DNA of 64,000 nucleotides from the NCBI GenBank assembly GCA_023414355.1, contig JAEZOB010000042.1, forward strand, positions 248,001-312,000, in the 5' to 3' direction. The notes below the pieces were generated by a model. The model did no database searches and was not told the DNA's origin. It worked only from the letters and a program-made list of their open reading frames with translations. The position numbers and the translations under genes are program-made. This document shows positions 18,537 through 26,932 of this stretch, piece by piece (position 1 is the stretch's first letter; every line of letters begins with the position of its first letter). This DNA is from Bacillota bacterium (GTDB lineage: Bacteria > Bacillota > Clostridia > Lachnospirales > Lachnospiraceae).

Positions 18537-19469
18537 TTATCCCTTTACTGCACCGATCATAATTCCCTTGACGAAAAATCTTTGGAAGATCGGATAAATC
18601 AGAATAATCGGTGTCACTACCACAATAGTAACTGTCATTCGAATTGAGGTTGCGGTCTGTGCACTGGCAAGGCTCGCCGCCAAACTTGAGGAAGACGTAG
18701 CACTGTTTACCAGTGATTTCAGTGAACTTGCCTGATTGATGTATTGATACAGGGTAAACTGAAGCGTATAGAGCTTATTGTCGGTGACCAACAGCAACGT
18801 ATCCTGGAAAGCGTTCCATTGCTGAACAGCTGCGAAAATTGCTATGGTTGCCAGGATGGGCTTGATTACCGGGATCATGATATTGAAAAATACCTTTAAG
18901 GTTCCTGCTCCATCGATCTCTGCGGCTTCTTGCAATTCCTTAGGAACGTTTTCCACAAAGGTCTTACAAAGAACGATATAAAAAGGAGTTACTGCTACCG
19001 GGAAAATATAAGCCCAGAAGTTATTCGTAAGGTGTAAATTTCTCATCGTAAGATACCATGGGATGATACCTGCATTAAAATACATCGTCGCTACAACGAA
19101 GCGATACCAGAACTTACGTTTCCACAAGGTTTCTCTGGTAAACATATATCCCAGGAAGGCTGCAACGATAACCGTCAGCGCCGTTCCTATGACTGTTCTT
19201 GCAACAGAAACTTGTAGGGATCGGAACAAATCCGGTATTTTTAATACACTGACATAGTTACTTAGGTGAAAGCCCTTAATCCAGAATACAACTTTTCCTC
19301 TTTCACTTAAATTATTGGCACTGAGCGTATTGATAAAAATATAATAGAACGGATAAGCACAAACAAAAGCAAATAAGGTATAGACCACATAGGTTACAAC
19401 GCTTATGATTTTGTCACTGATGCTTGTTTTCATTTTATGTTTTTTGACAATCTTATTATTAGGACTCAC
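18537..19469 (-). CDS. Carbohydrate ABC transporter permease (YtcP/AraQ-like)
   Basis: A 310-residue inner-membrane permease of the CUT1 family with six predicted helices. The EAA loop that docks the ATPase is ELQEAAEIDGAG. The GTG at 19469 is used because AGGAGGG lies 7 bases upstream. The C-terminus KGIMIGAVKG is typical of the YtcP/LplC partner subunit. It lies 34 bases after the LplB-like permease gene. No ATPase gene is in the operon, so it presumably shares a general MsmK/MsmX-type ATPase, as is known for related importers. Confidence 0.92.
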   Translation of the reverse strand: MSPNNKIVKKHKMKTSISDKIISVVTYVVYTLFAFVCAYPFYYIFINTLSANNLSERGKVVFWIKGFHLSNYVSVLKIPDLFRSLQVSVARTVIGTALTVIVAAFLGYMFTRETLWKRKFWYRFVVATMYFNAGIIPWYLTMRNLHLTNNFWAYIFPVAVTPFYIVLCKTFVENVPKELQEAAEIDGAGTLKVFFNIMIPVIKPILATIAIFAAVQQWNAFQDTLLLVTDNKLYTLQFTLYQYINQASSLKSLVNSATSSSSLAASLASAQTATSIRMTVTIVVVTPIILIYPIFQRFFVKGIMIGAVKG

Positions 19470-19503
19470 TTCTAATCCCTCCTGACTTATTCAACAATTC
19501 CAC

Positions 19504-20424
19504 TTAGATAAATCCATCTCCCCTGACCAGCTTGGATACACTGTTTGTGATACATAACAGCAGGATGCTGACCACACTCTTGAAAATACTGATAGCAGTG
19601 GAAAGGGAATAACCTCCGCCACTCATGGCCAGATTGTACACATACAGGTCCAAAACCTGAATTGTTTCTTTGTTAAAGGAATTTTGGAAAACATAAAACT
19701 GTTCAAAACCATTGGAAAGGAAGTTGGCAAGGTTTATCATTACCAATACAAAATAAGTCGGCAGAAGGCTAGGAAGCGTGATATGCCAAATTATCTTCAT
19801 TCTTGAAGCACCGTCTACCTTTGCAGCCTCATTCATCTGCTCATCAATACCGGCGATTGCAGCGATATACATAATTGCTGCCCATCCGGCATTCTTCCAG
19901 GTAAGCCATACCCACATCTTAAACCAGATATGGTCAGAGTTTTGCAGAAACTGCTGCGGGGAATCAATAATTCCCAAATTCATTAACAAGGTATTTACAA
20001 CACCGGTACTGTTTAAAATGCAATAAGCAATGGAATAAACCAAAACCCAGCTGATAAAGTTCGGAAGTGTGGTTACTGTCTGAACAAATTTCTTAAAGGG
20101 TTTACATTTAATTTCATTCAAAAATACCGCAAATACCATCGGGAACCAGGAGAACAATAAGCTCAGACCACTGATACCAAAGGTATTGAGTAATACCTGA
20201 AGCAACTGCTTTACCTTTACGCTATTCCCAAGCATAGACTTGAACCATTTTAATCCTACAAACTGATCCATGCTGAGCGGAAACGGAGGTTTATAATCAA
20301 AAAAAGCATATACCCAACCATAGAGCGGATAATAGGAGAATATCGCTACCAGTACCAGAAAGGGCAGGATATACACAAATTCTTTCAGAGCTCTTACATT
20401 ATTTCTATTCGAAAAATATTTCAT
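19504..20424 (-). CDS. Carbohydrate ABC transporter permease (LplB-like)
   Basis: A 306-residue CUT1-family permease with six helices. The EAA motif is MNEAAKVDGASRMKIIWHITL, and the C-terminus KLVRGDGFI is typical of LplB/YteP proteins. AAAGGAGG precedes the ATG. It starts 20 bases after the GH51 gene and pairs with the downstream YtcP-like permease. The two would form the membrane channel for the oligosaccharide bound by the adjacent lipoprotein. Confidence 0.92.
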   Translation of the reverse strand: MKYFSNRNNVRALKEFVYILPFLVLVAIFSYYPLYGWVYAFFDYKPPFPLSMDQFVGLKWFKSMLGNSVKVKQLLQVLLNTFGISGLSLLFSWFPMVFAVFLNEIKCKPFKKFVQTVTTLPNFISWVLVYSIAYCILNSTGVVNTLLMNLGIIDSPQQFLQNSDHIWFKMWVWLTWKNAGWAAIMYIAAIAGIDEQMNEAAKVDGASRMKIIWHITLPSLLPTYFVLVMINLANFLSNGFEQFYVFQNSFNKETIQVLDLYVYNLAMSGGGYSLSTAISIFKSVVSILLLCITNSVSKLVRGDGFI

Positions 20425-20443
20425 ATTTATTTGCCTCCTTTCG

Positions 20444-22906
20444 CTACGCTTTCACAAGCCTGAGTATGTTGACGGACAAAGGCGGTGCCATGTAGACGAA
20501 TTTTTTAGCTGCACCCTTCAGAACGTATTCTTCATCATGAATGTTCATCGGATTCGTAAAACTGTTCTCTGCTTTTTTATCACCTATTAATTGATAACAT
20601 TTGTATTCATCCTCTATGTTACAATCAAATTCAATCGTAACAGGGTCCTCTTGCTCAGCCATATTCACCAGTTTGATAATAATCTCCTGCTCCGTGTCGC
20701 TTACCACAGTATTCAGGGAACGGAAGGAGGGAAGGTCTATTTCATGTATCTTCTCTCCATTCACAGATAAAAGAAGTTTCTTACCATCTGTTGTATAGGT
20801 GAAGCGGTTAAATTCATTTTCATTCAGCTTAACTTTCTTTTCCTGATCTAAAATAACATTCTCAGGATACTCCTTCTCTTCCAGCCAGCTTGTTCCGTTC
20901 TTCAGCTTCCACAGAAAAGGTCTTATGTTCTCCACATTCCACTCCTTAGGAGGGTGGGTCTCATCACTGATGTAAACCTCCTTAGGAATACGGGAACTGA
21001 AGATCCCAAGGATGATTTCCCTGTCACGGTCAGCCCGGATATCAATCTCAAAGGTACCGGTGGTAATTTCTTCTTCACCGAAGATGATAAAGATATCTTC
21101 CTGATTGATGCTTTGATATCTGCTATTCTCTTCCCTCTGCTGTGCATCGGACGTTCTGACAGTAAAATAGCCGTCGGTCTCTTCTACTCTTCCCATCAAT
21201 TCATGGGACAATTCTGCTTTTTTACCGTTCCAGATTGCGTTACGGTAGACCAGATCTGAAGCACCGTGAAGAGAAGCCATACCCTTTAAGGGACGATAAA
21301 TCTTATCGGTTTCCTCGGTAATATCTACAACATGCTCACCGCGGTGGGCTCCAAAAAGCTTCCATACATAATAACTTGGAATACCATAGCATTCTGTATT
21401 ATTAAACCGCAGCAGGTTTGGAAACCATGCATTGTAATTGACATTTTCGAGTAATGGTGCATAGGACACCATGGTAACGACATCCTGGTTTTTCTCCACA
21501 CCTGTAAAGAAGGCAGCTTCACCGAGTGCTCCATAGAATTGTCCTACATATCCCCGTATCACGGATACTTCCCCAAGAAAGATTTCCGGGCCGCTTCTGT
21601 CATAAGTCTGGAATTTATCTGTATTCTCAGCAAAAAATTCAGTGGTGTTATAATAATGTTCATCCACGATGTCAACAGGAAGTCCATGCTCCTCTACATG
21701 AGTATTCGCTACGAATTTCATATGAGGATAACGCTCCTTCACCGCGTTATAGCATTTTATGTATCGTTCTTCATAGGCTTCTCCGAAGTTCTCATTGCCT
21801 ATCTCAACCATATTCAGCTTGAATGGCTCCGGATGTCCCATTCTCGCCCTGAGTCCTCCCCACCTGGTATCGGCAGTACCAATCGCATACTCAATGGCAT
21901 CCAGGGTATCCTGAAGCATATCATCAAAATCAGACCCTTCCATCAGTACTTCTTTTCTTGCCTGACAGGTCATGCCGCAGTTAAATACATAGAGCGGTTC
22001 CATGTCAAGATCCTCACAAAGCTGCAGGTACTCATGAAAGCCCAAACCGTTATAAGTACGATAATGCCACATCAGCTGATGTCCCGGACGTTCCCATACA
22101 GGTCCCACAGTATTTCTGAAACGCATCGCTGTCGAAGGACTGATACCTTCTACGATACACCCGCCGGGGAAGCGGAAGAATCTAGGGTTCATCGCTGCTA
22201 ACAATTCAACGATATCTTTTCTTAAACCATGTCCGCGATAGGTATCTGTCGGCATCAAAGAAACAAAACCAAACTTTACTTTTCCACCCGCAGGACAGCA
22301 AATCTCAAATTTTGCATTCTGAGTATCATCATCCGCTGTTAGAATTGCTTCGTATTTCGTATACTTATTACTGCTTACGATAATCTCAGTGGCAGAATAT
22401 TTCTTTTCCCCTTCTGTTATGGATACAAACAGTTTTGTCGGCTGCTCTGCCTTCGCAAACATATAATACTGATAGGAAGCTCCTTTTTTCTGCGGTATTT
22501 TACAAAAACCCGTATTGTAAATTCTGCCGTTTTCTCGAAAATCTACAGCCAGTGCTGCCTGTCTGTGAGCATTTAATACATCCGTAGTATCAAGCTCCAT
22601 GGATGCCTGAATGGAATACCATGCAGGAATCGGCGTATATGGAATGTCATTCTTGCGAAGCCATCTGGTTAATCCCTCTCCGTGATTGAATTCATCGCGC
22701 CAGCCTGTATCTGTGACAAGGGCATATCCATTCTCCTCTGTCGTACAGTCTACAGGAGGGATCGAATCCTCGAAGGATCTGTTCCTAAGCATCTCTGGAT
22801 ATAGACCGCCATCAACCGCTCTGTTAATATCTTCCAGAAAGATGCCGTAAAGATTTTTTGTTATCGGGATTTTTTTAACTGTCGTCTTGATGTCTATTCT
22901 GCTCAA
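20444..22906 (-). CDS. GH51 alpha-L-arabinofuranosidase
   Basis: An 820-residue cytosolic retaining glycosidase, first gene of the arabinoxylan operon. It has the family N-terminus KNLYGIFLEDINRAVDGG, a central TIM barrel with acid/base Glu372 (VEIGNENFGE) and nucleophile Glu446 (FLGEVS). Beta-sandwich segments lie before and after. The protein is longer than the roughly 500-residue compact GH51 enzymes, like the AbfA branch with an inserted carbohydrate-binding domain near residues 90-230. The TTG at 22906 is preferred since AGGGGG lies 9 bases upstream; an in-frame GTG at 22927 has no ribosome site. It would remove arabinose side chains from imported oligosaccharides. Confidence 0.9.
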   Translation of the reverse strand: MSRIDIKTTVKKIPITKNLYGIFLEDINRAVDGGLYPEMLRNRSFEDSIPPVDCTTEENGYALVTDTGWRDEFNHGEGLTRWLRKNDIPYTPIPAWYSIQASMELDTTDVLNAHRQAALAVDFRENGRIYNTGFCKIPQKKGASYQYYMFAKAEQPTKLFVSITEGEKKYSATEIIVSSNKYTKYEAILTADDDTQNAKFEICCPAGGKVKFGFVSLMPTDTYRGHGLRKDIVELLAAMNPRFFRFPGGCIVEGISPSTAMRFRNTVGPVWERPGHQLMWHYRTYNGLGFHEYLQLCEDLDMEPLYVFNCGMTCQARKEVLMEGSDFDDMLQDTLDAIEYAIGTADTRWGGLRARMGHPEPFKLNMVEIGNENFGEAYEERYIKCYNAVKERYPHMKFVANTHVEEHGLPVDIVDEHYYNTTEFFAENTDKFQTYDRSGPEIFLGEVSVIRGYVGQFYGALGEAAFFTGVEKNQDVVTMVSYAPLLENVNYNAWFPNLLRFNNTECYGIPSYYVWKLFGAHRGEHVVDITEETDKIYRPLKGMASLHGASDLVYRNAIWNGKKAELSHELMGRVEETDGYFTVRTSDAQQREENSRYQSINQEDIFIIFGEEEITTGTFEIDIRADRDREIILGIFSSRIPKEVYISDETHPPKEWNVENIRPFLWKLKNGTSWLEEKEYPENVILDQEKKVKLNENEFNRFTYTTDGKKLLLSVNGEKIHEIDLPSFRSLNTVVSDTEQEIIIKLVNMAEQEDPVTIEFDCNIEDEYKCYQLIGDKKAENSFTNPMNIHDEEYVLKGAAKKFVYMAPPLSVNILRLVKA

Positions 22907-22943
22907 AACTCCCCACCCCCTTTTCACTCGGATTAATTATATT

Positions 22944-22959
22944 GGTCAATCGTTTTACC
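22944..22959. promoter_or_regulatory. LacI-type operator of the arabinoxylan operon
   Basis: GGTCAATCGTTTTACC is an imperfect palindrome centred on CG, the usual form of LacI-family sites. It begins a few bases downstream of the expected transcription start, so a bound repressor would block initiation or elongation. A related site precedes the lacI gene. Confidence 0.7.
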
Positions 22960-22969
22960 TTGTAATATT

Positions 22970-22998
22970 ATTATATTTTTAATTATGTGAATTGTCAA
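22970..22998 (-). promoter_or_regulatory. Consensus promoter of the arabinoxylan operon
   Basis: On the minus strand TTGACA (plus 22993-22998) and TATAAT (plus 22970-22975) are separated by exactly 17 bases, giving perfect consensus hexamers. The start point would be near 22963. Such a strong promoter fits control by repression. The remaining 23000-23259 has AT-rich sequence with no gene. Confidence 0.85.
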
Positions 22999-23259
22999 CA
23001 GTATAAATTAACTAACTGCATTTAATTTCGTATTTTTAGACTATTTATACAGTAAATAATGTTTATAATTGTGCATATTTTATATTCAACTTACATATAT
23101 TTGTAATTATTATATATGTTTATCGTTTTTCCTACATTATGCATCAATTTATTTAAAACAGGATGCTCAGGCAAGTAAAGATCGGAGCAATCTCATCTTA
23201 TTTTGTCTACCGGGATGCAGATCTGCATCTGAAAGGTGTTTTGATCATACTATGTAAGC

Positions 23260-23303
23260 AAAAAACAGGAGCACTGGTATGCATACCCGCGCTCCTGTTT
23301 TTT
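23260..23303. terminator. Terminator downstream of lacI
   Basis: AAAAAACAGGAGC (23260-23272) pairs with GCTCCTGTTTTTT (23291-23303) around an 18-base loop. The A-flank and T-flank allow termination in both directions. It follows the lacI stop on the minus strand. Confidence 0.85.
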
Positions 23304-23380
23304 ATTTATAATTCGTCACTATCTCTTCCAGAAATATTCTTAATTTATCTTCATTATGTAAAACATTTTACTTCTCCGAA

Positions 23381-24418
23381 TCAGATTTTCTTTACTGACT
23401 CGCGCACCACCATATGGCATGGGATCTTAATGACAGTAGACCTTGAATTAGCATCATCTTCTTCGATATGGTTTAACAGTATCTCTGCTGATTGCTTCCC
23501 AATCTCTCTAAGCCCGATATCATTTGTAGTCAGATGCGGTCTAAGATATTCAGAAATTTCTTTATTATCGTATCCGACCACTGATATATCCTGACCAATC
23601 TTAATGTCATGCTCATAAAGATAATCATAGCAGCCTGCCGCCATTGTATCATTCATGCAAAATATTGCGGTTACACCTTCTTTTAACAGCTTCTCTGTCT
23701 CAGTATATCCTGAGGTTCGTTTCCAATTACCGTATCTGATCCACTCAGGATTAAATAATATCTGCTCTTCAAAAAGCGCTTTCTGATATCCCAGACTTCT
23801 CTTCTGAGTATGAAGATTATCCGCGGTACCGGCAATGACACCGATCCTACGATGCCCCATAGAAATGAGATATCTGGTCATGTCATATCCACCCTTTTCA
23901 TCATCAATCACGACGGATGTAAAGCCGGGTGCCTTAGATATAGCATAAACAACAATGGCAGGTGTTTTAAAATTTTCCTGAAAACAATTAATCACTCTAC
24001 AATGTCCGGCTACATACATAATTCCGTCAACCTTGATCGATAACAGCTCCTGAAGTGAAGGTTGAAGTACGGATTGTAGTTTTTTCTCATCGTTATACCA
24101 GGTATCCTGCCATTTATCATAGAGACGCATATTTAACATAATTGTACGGTAATTATTATCCTCACAATATGCCATGACAGCTTCTACGATGGGTGAGGTA
24201 CTGAATTCGATCAGATCCTCTACGATAATTCCGATAAATCTGGTTTTCTGTTTCCGTATTCCCTGTGCAAAGTAATTAGGTTGATAGCCGGTCTGTTTTA
24301 CAACCTCCAGTACTCTCTCCCTGGTTTCTTTACTTACCTTTGGTTTACCGTTTAATATATTCGATATGGTCGATGCCGAAACACCGCACATCTCGGCTAA
24401 TTCCTTTAAAGTTATCAA
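23381..24418 (-). CDS. LacI-family transcriptional repressor of the arabinoxylan locus
   Basis: A 345-residue regulator. The N-terminal LacI helix-turn-helix reads TLKELAEMCGVSASTISNIL, with the hinge helix near residue 50. The rest is a periplasmic-binding-protein-like effector domain. The TTG at 24418 is chosen because AAAGGG lies 9 bases upstream and the protein then starts like other LacI members; an ATG at 24436 overlaps the ribosome site. It lies between the arabinoxylan operon and GH95. CG-centred operators precede both the operon and this gene, which suggests repression of the operon and of itself. The inducer sugar cannot be told. Confidence 0.9.
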   Translation of the reverse strand: MITLKELAEMCGVSASTISNILNGKPKVSKETRERVLEVVKQTGYQPNYFAQGIRKQKTRFIGIIVEDLIEFSTSPIVEAVMAYCEDNNYRTIMLNMRLYDKWQDTWYNDEKKLQSVLQPSLQELLSIKVDGIMYVAGHCRVINCFQENFKTPAIVVYAISKAPGFTSVVIDDEKGGYDMTRYLISMGHRRIGVIAGTADNLHTQKRSLGYQKALFEEQILFNPEWIRYGNWKRTSGYTETEKLLKEGVTAIFCMNDTMAAGCYDYLYEHDIKIGQDISVVGYDNKEISEYLRPHLTTNDIGLREIGKQSAEILLNHIEEDDANSRSTVIKIPCHMVVRESVKKI

Positions 24419-24449
24419 AATATCATACCCTTTCATGATGTAGTAGGCT

Positions 24450-24465
24450 GGTAAAACGTTTTCTC
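24450..24465. promoter_or_regulatory. LacI-type operator upstream of lacI
   Basis: GGTAAAACGTTTTCTC shares the half-site GGTAAAACG with the operon operator on its opposite strand. It lies about 30 bases before the lacI start codon and probably mediates autoregulation. A CcpA cre site is a possible alternative reading because both are CG-centred palindromes. Confidence 0.6.
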
Positions 24466-24549
24466 TTATAATTATTACTACAAAATCAGAATTTTTGCAA
24501 TAATCAAATCAGTATTCTTTTACCAAATATTGCTCAATTCACCGATTTT

Positions 24550-26796
24550 CTAGCAGAAATCATCAAAAACAAAATTAATTTCCTCACCTCTACCTAAGTT
24601 GAACGGTATTGATTTCCCATGATAACTAATATTAGTATTCATTTCTCTTTCACACTGAATATTACATTGAATCAGCAACCCATCCCTCCAGCTTACAGAA
24701 ACAGTTCCGCAGCCTGGTAAACATAAGCCTTTTACTTGACCCTTTGCCCAGGCTCGTGGTAATGCCGGAAGCAGTAATATTCTATCTTCATCTGCCTGAA
24801 CGAGCATTTCCGCGACGGCAGAAGCAGCGCCAAAATTGCCGTCGATCTGAAATACCGCACTGCTTAACATCGGATGATTGTCCATAAAGTTGGGAAAAGT
24901 TGAATTCCGCCATAATTTGCCCAAGTATTCCCAAGCTTTATCCCCATTCCCGAGGCGAGCATATAAATTGATAATCCAGGCACAGCTCCAGCCGGTATGT
25001 CCTCCACCATAGCTTAAGCGACGCTCTAATGTCCGATCGGCTGCCTTTGCCAGCTCAGGCGTCTTATCCACCGTAATCTGATGAGAAGGATGCAGAGCAT
25101 AAAGCTGCGATATATGCCGATGCCCCGGTTCTTCTTCCTCATAATCCTCGAGCCATTCCATGATTTGACCATGTTTCCCGACTCGTATCGGCGGCAGCCC
25201 TCTCTCGATTTCTTCCGCTTTCAGCAGAAGTGCTCCGGTCTCTCCCAGGATTTTAGAAGACTTACGATAAATCTCCAGTAAATCGCGAAGAATCTGGATA
25301 TCCATTGAGGGGCCGGCACAGACTGAACCCTTCACACCACTTGGAAGGATATAGGTGTTTTCCGGTGACACCGAGGGACAGGTTATATAATCCTCCCCCT
25401 TCCGAACCAGAAAATCCTCAAAGAATAGAACCGCATCCTGAAGAATTGGATACATTTCCTTTAAAAATGCTTCGTCCATGGTATACAGATAATGTGTCCA
25501 TATATGTGTACACAGCCAGGCTCCCCCCATAGTCCAATAGCTTGCCGGCAGATAAATATCCTGAGGAGCGCAATCTCCCCAAAGATCCGTATTATGATGT
25601 GCCACAAATCCACGGCAACCATACACGGACTCAGCTACCTTTTTGCCCTTCTCATGCATTCTCTTTAGCAGGTCGAATAACGGCAGATGGCATTGTGATA
25701 ACCCACAGGTCTCAGCCGGCCAGTAATTCATCTCTGTATTGATATTAATGGTATATTTTGAATCCCAGCAGGGCTGCATACTATCGTTCCAGATTCCCTG
25801 TAGGTTCGCCGGCTGGCTGCCGGGTCTGCTGGAGGAAATCAAAAGATAACGTCCGTATTGAAAATACAACTCAGCCATTCTTTGCTGCAGCTCAAAACTT
25901 ACTGCATTGTTTTCTTCTTTTACAGCTGATAGAAGAAGCTCACTGTCAGTCTCGTCAGAATCGCAGAGTCTTAGACTTACCTTACCGGCAAGCTCCTGAT
26001 AATCCTGTATATGCTGATTGTAAATAGCTTCATAACCCTTTTCAGTAGCCAGCCCCAGTCTCCGGATTACCGCTTCCTTCAGCTGCTCCTGATGATAAAA
26101 GGAGGTTTCGATCGCCAGGTAGATCAATACTTCTCCGGCATCTGTTACCTGGAGATGTTCTCCGATGATTTCCATAGAACCGCCCTTGATTTCGGCTTTG
26201 GCAGCGACAAAGAAAGAGGAACCGCTTTTTCCCAAGTCACCCTCCATAAAAATGATATCCTCGTTAAGCCGACCTGCATTCTCATAGAACCGTGACCGTT
26301 CCAGATGCATGGAAAAAGAAATGTCCTTGTTGGGGGAGGTTACTCTGATAACAATAATCTGGTCCTCATAGGGAGCAAAATACTCTCTGGTCTGTAAGGT
26401 ATTCTCACTACCAAGCTCCACTTTCACAATACCTCTGTCCAGATCCAGCATGCGGTTGTAACGGGTTATGCTCTCCTTATAGTCCCAATTGAAGTAAAGC
26501 TCGCCCGCTGTTTGATAAGGATGCTGACTATTCGGAATTCCTGACAAGGAAAGCTCCATCAACCTTTCTGCTTCCGGAATTCTTCCCTCAAAAATCAAGC
26601 TGCGAATTCTCTCAAGATTCTTCTTTGCATCGGGATTTACCCTGTCACGGAAGCCACCATGCCAGATACTGTCTTCGTTAAGCTGTAGACGGTCTTGCTT
26701 TACTCTTCCGAAAACCATACCGCCCAACCTTCCGTTTCCGATTGGTAGGGCTTCCTCCCATAATTCTGCCGGTTTACTGAATGTAATCTGATTCAC
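24550..26796 (-). CDS. GH95 glycosidase (alpha-L-fucosidase or alpha-L-galactosidase)
   Basis: A 748-residue cytosolic enzyme with the GH95 plan: an N-terminal beta-domain (from WEEALPIGNGRLGGMVFG), then an (alpha/alpha)6 barrel and a C-terminal beta-domain. By comparison with Bifidobacterium AfcA, likely catalytic residues are Asn351 and Asn353 (TININTEMNYWP), Glu479 (VSPENTY) and Asp652 (FQIDGNFG). The GTG at 26796 is chosen because AAGGAGG lies 8 bases upstream; an ATG pair at 26820 precedes that site. GH95 enzymes cleave fucose or L-galactose side groups of xyloglucan and complex xylans, which fits the neighbouring operon. It may have its own promoter or receive read-through from the trp operon. 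Confidence 0.88.
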   Translation of the reverse strand: MNQITFSKPAELWEEALPIGNGRLGGMVFGRVKQDRLQLNEDSIWHGGFRDRVNPDAKKNLERIRSLIFEGRIPEAERLMELSLSGIPNSQHPYQTAGELYFNWDYKESITRYNRMLDLDRGIVKVELGSENTLQTREYFAPYEDQIIVIRVTSPNKDISFSMHLERSRFYENAGRLNEDIIFMEGDLGKSGSSFFVAAKAEIKGGSMEIIGEHLQVTDAGEVLIYLAIETSFYHQEQLKEAVIRRLGLATEKGYEAIYNQHIQDYQELAGKVSLRLCDSDETDSELLLSAVKEENNAVSFELQQRMAELYFQYGRYLLISSSRPGSQPANLQGIWNDSMQPCWDSKYTININTEMNYWPAETCGLSQCHLPLFDLLKRMHEKGKKVAESVYGCRGFVAHHNTDLWGDCAPQDIYLPASYWTMGGAWLCTHIWTHYLYTMDEAFLKEMYPILQDAVLFFEDFLVRKGEDYITCPSVSPENTYILPSGVKGSVCAGPSMDIQILRDLLEIYRKSSKILGETGALLLKAEEIERGLPPIRVGKHGQIMEWLEDYEEEEPGHRHISQLYALHPSHQITVDKTPELAKAADRTLERRLSYGGGHTGWSCAWIINLYARLGNGDKAWEYLGKLWRNSTFPNFMDNHPMLSSAVFQIDGNFGAASAVAEMLVQADEDRILLLPALPRAWAKGQVKGLCLPGCGTVSVSWRDGLLIQCNIQCEREMNTNISYHGKSIPFNLGRGEEINFVFDDFC

Positions 26797-26897
26797 AAAA
26801 CCATCCTCCTTAACCATCATGATTGTAGTACTTCCATAGTATAAAGTTTCTTTATCATCACACGATACAGCATCTGCGTCCCGACAGAGATTCTATC

Positions 26898-26912
26898 ATT
26901 TGGCAGCCAAAT
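26898..26912. promoter_or_regulatory. Perfect palindrome between the trp operon end and GH95
   Basis: ATTTGGCAGCCAAAT has two perfect 7-base arms around a single A. It could be an operator for GH95 or a small hairpin after the last trp gene. No U-run follows, so it is not a good terminator. Confidence 0.35.
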
Positions 26913-26932
26913 CGAATTTTAAATATTTTATA

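Noticed and set aside
21539..22201. 220-codon plus-strand open frame within the GH51 gene
   Set aside because: It lies opposite the catalytic domain of GH51 and lacks a ribosome site or conserved features.
24450..24465. CcpA cre site upstream of lacI
   Set aside because: The match to cre is poorer than the match to the operon's own LacI-type operator, although dual use is possible.
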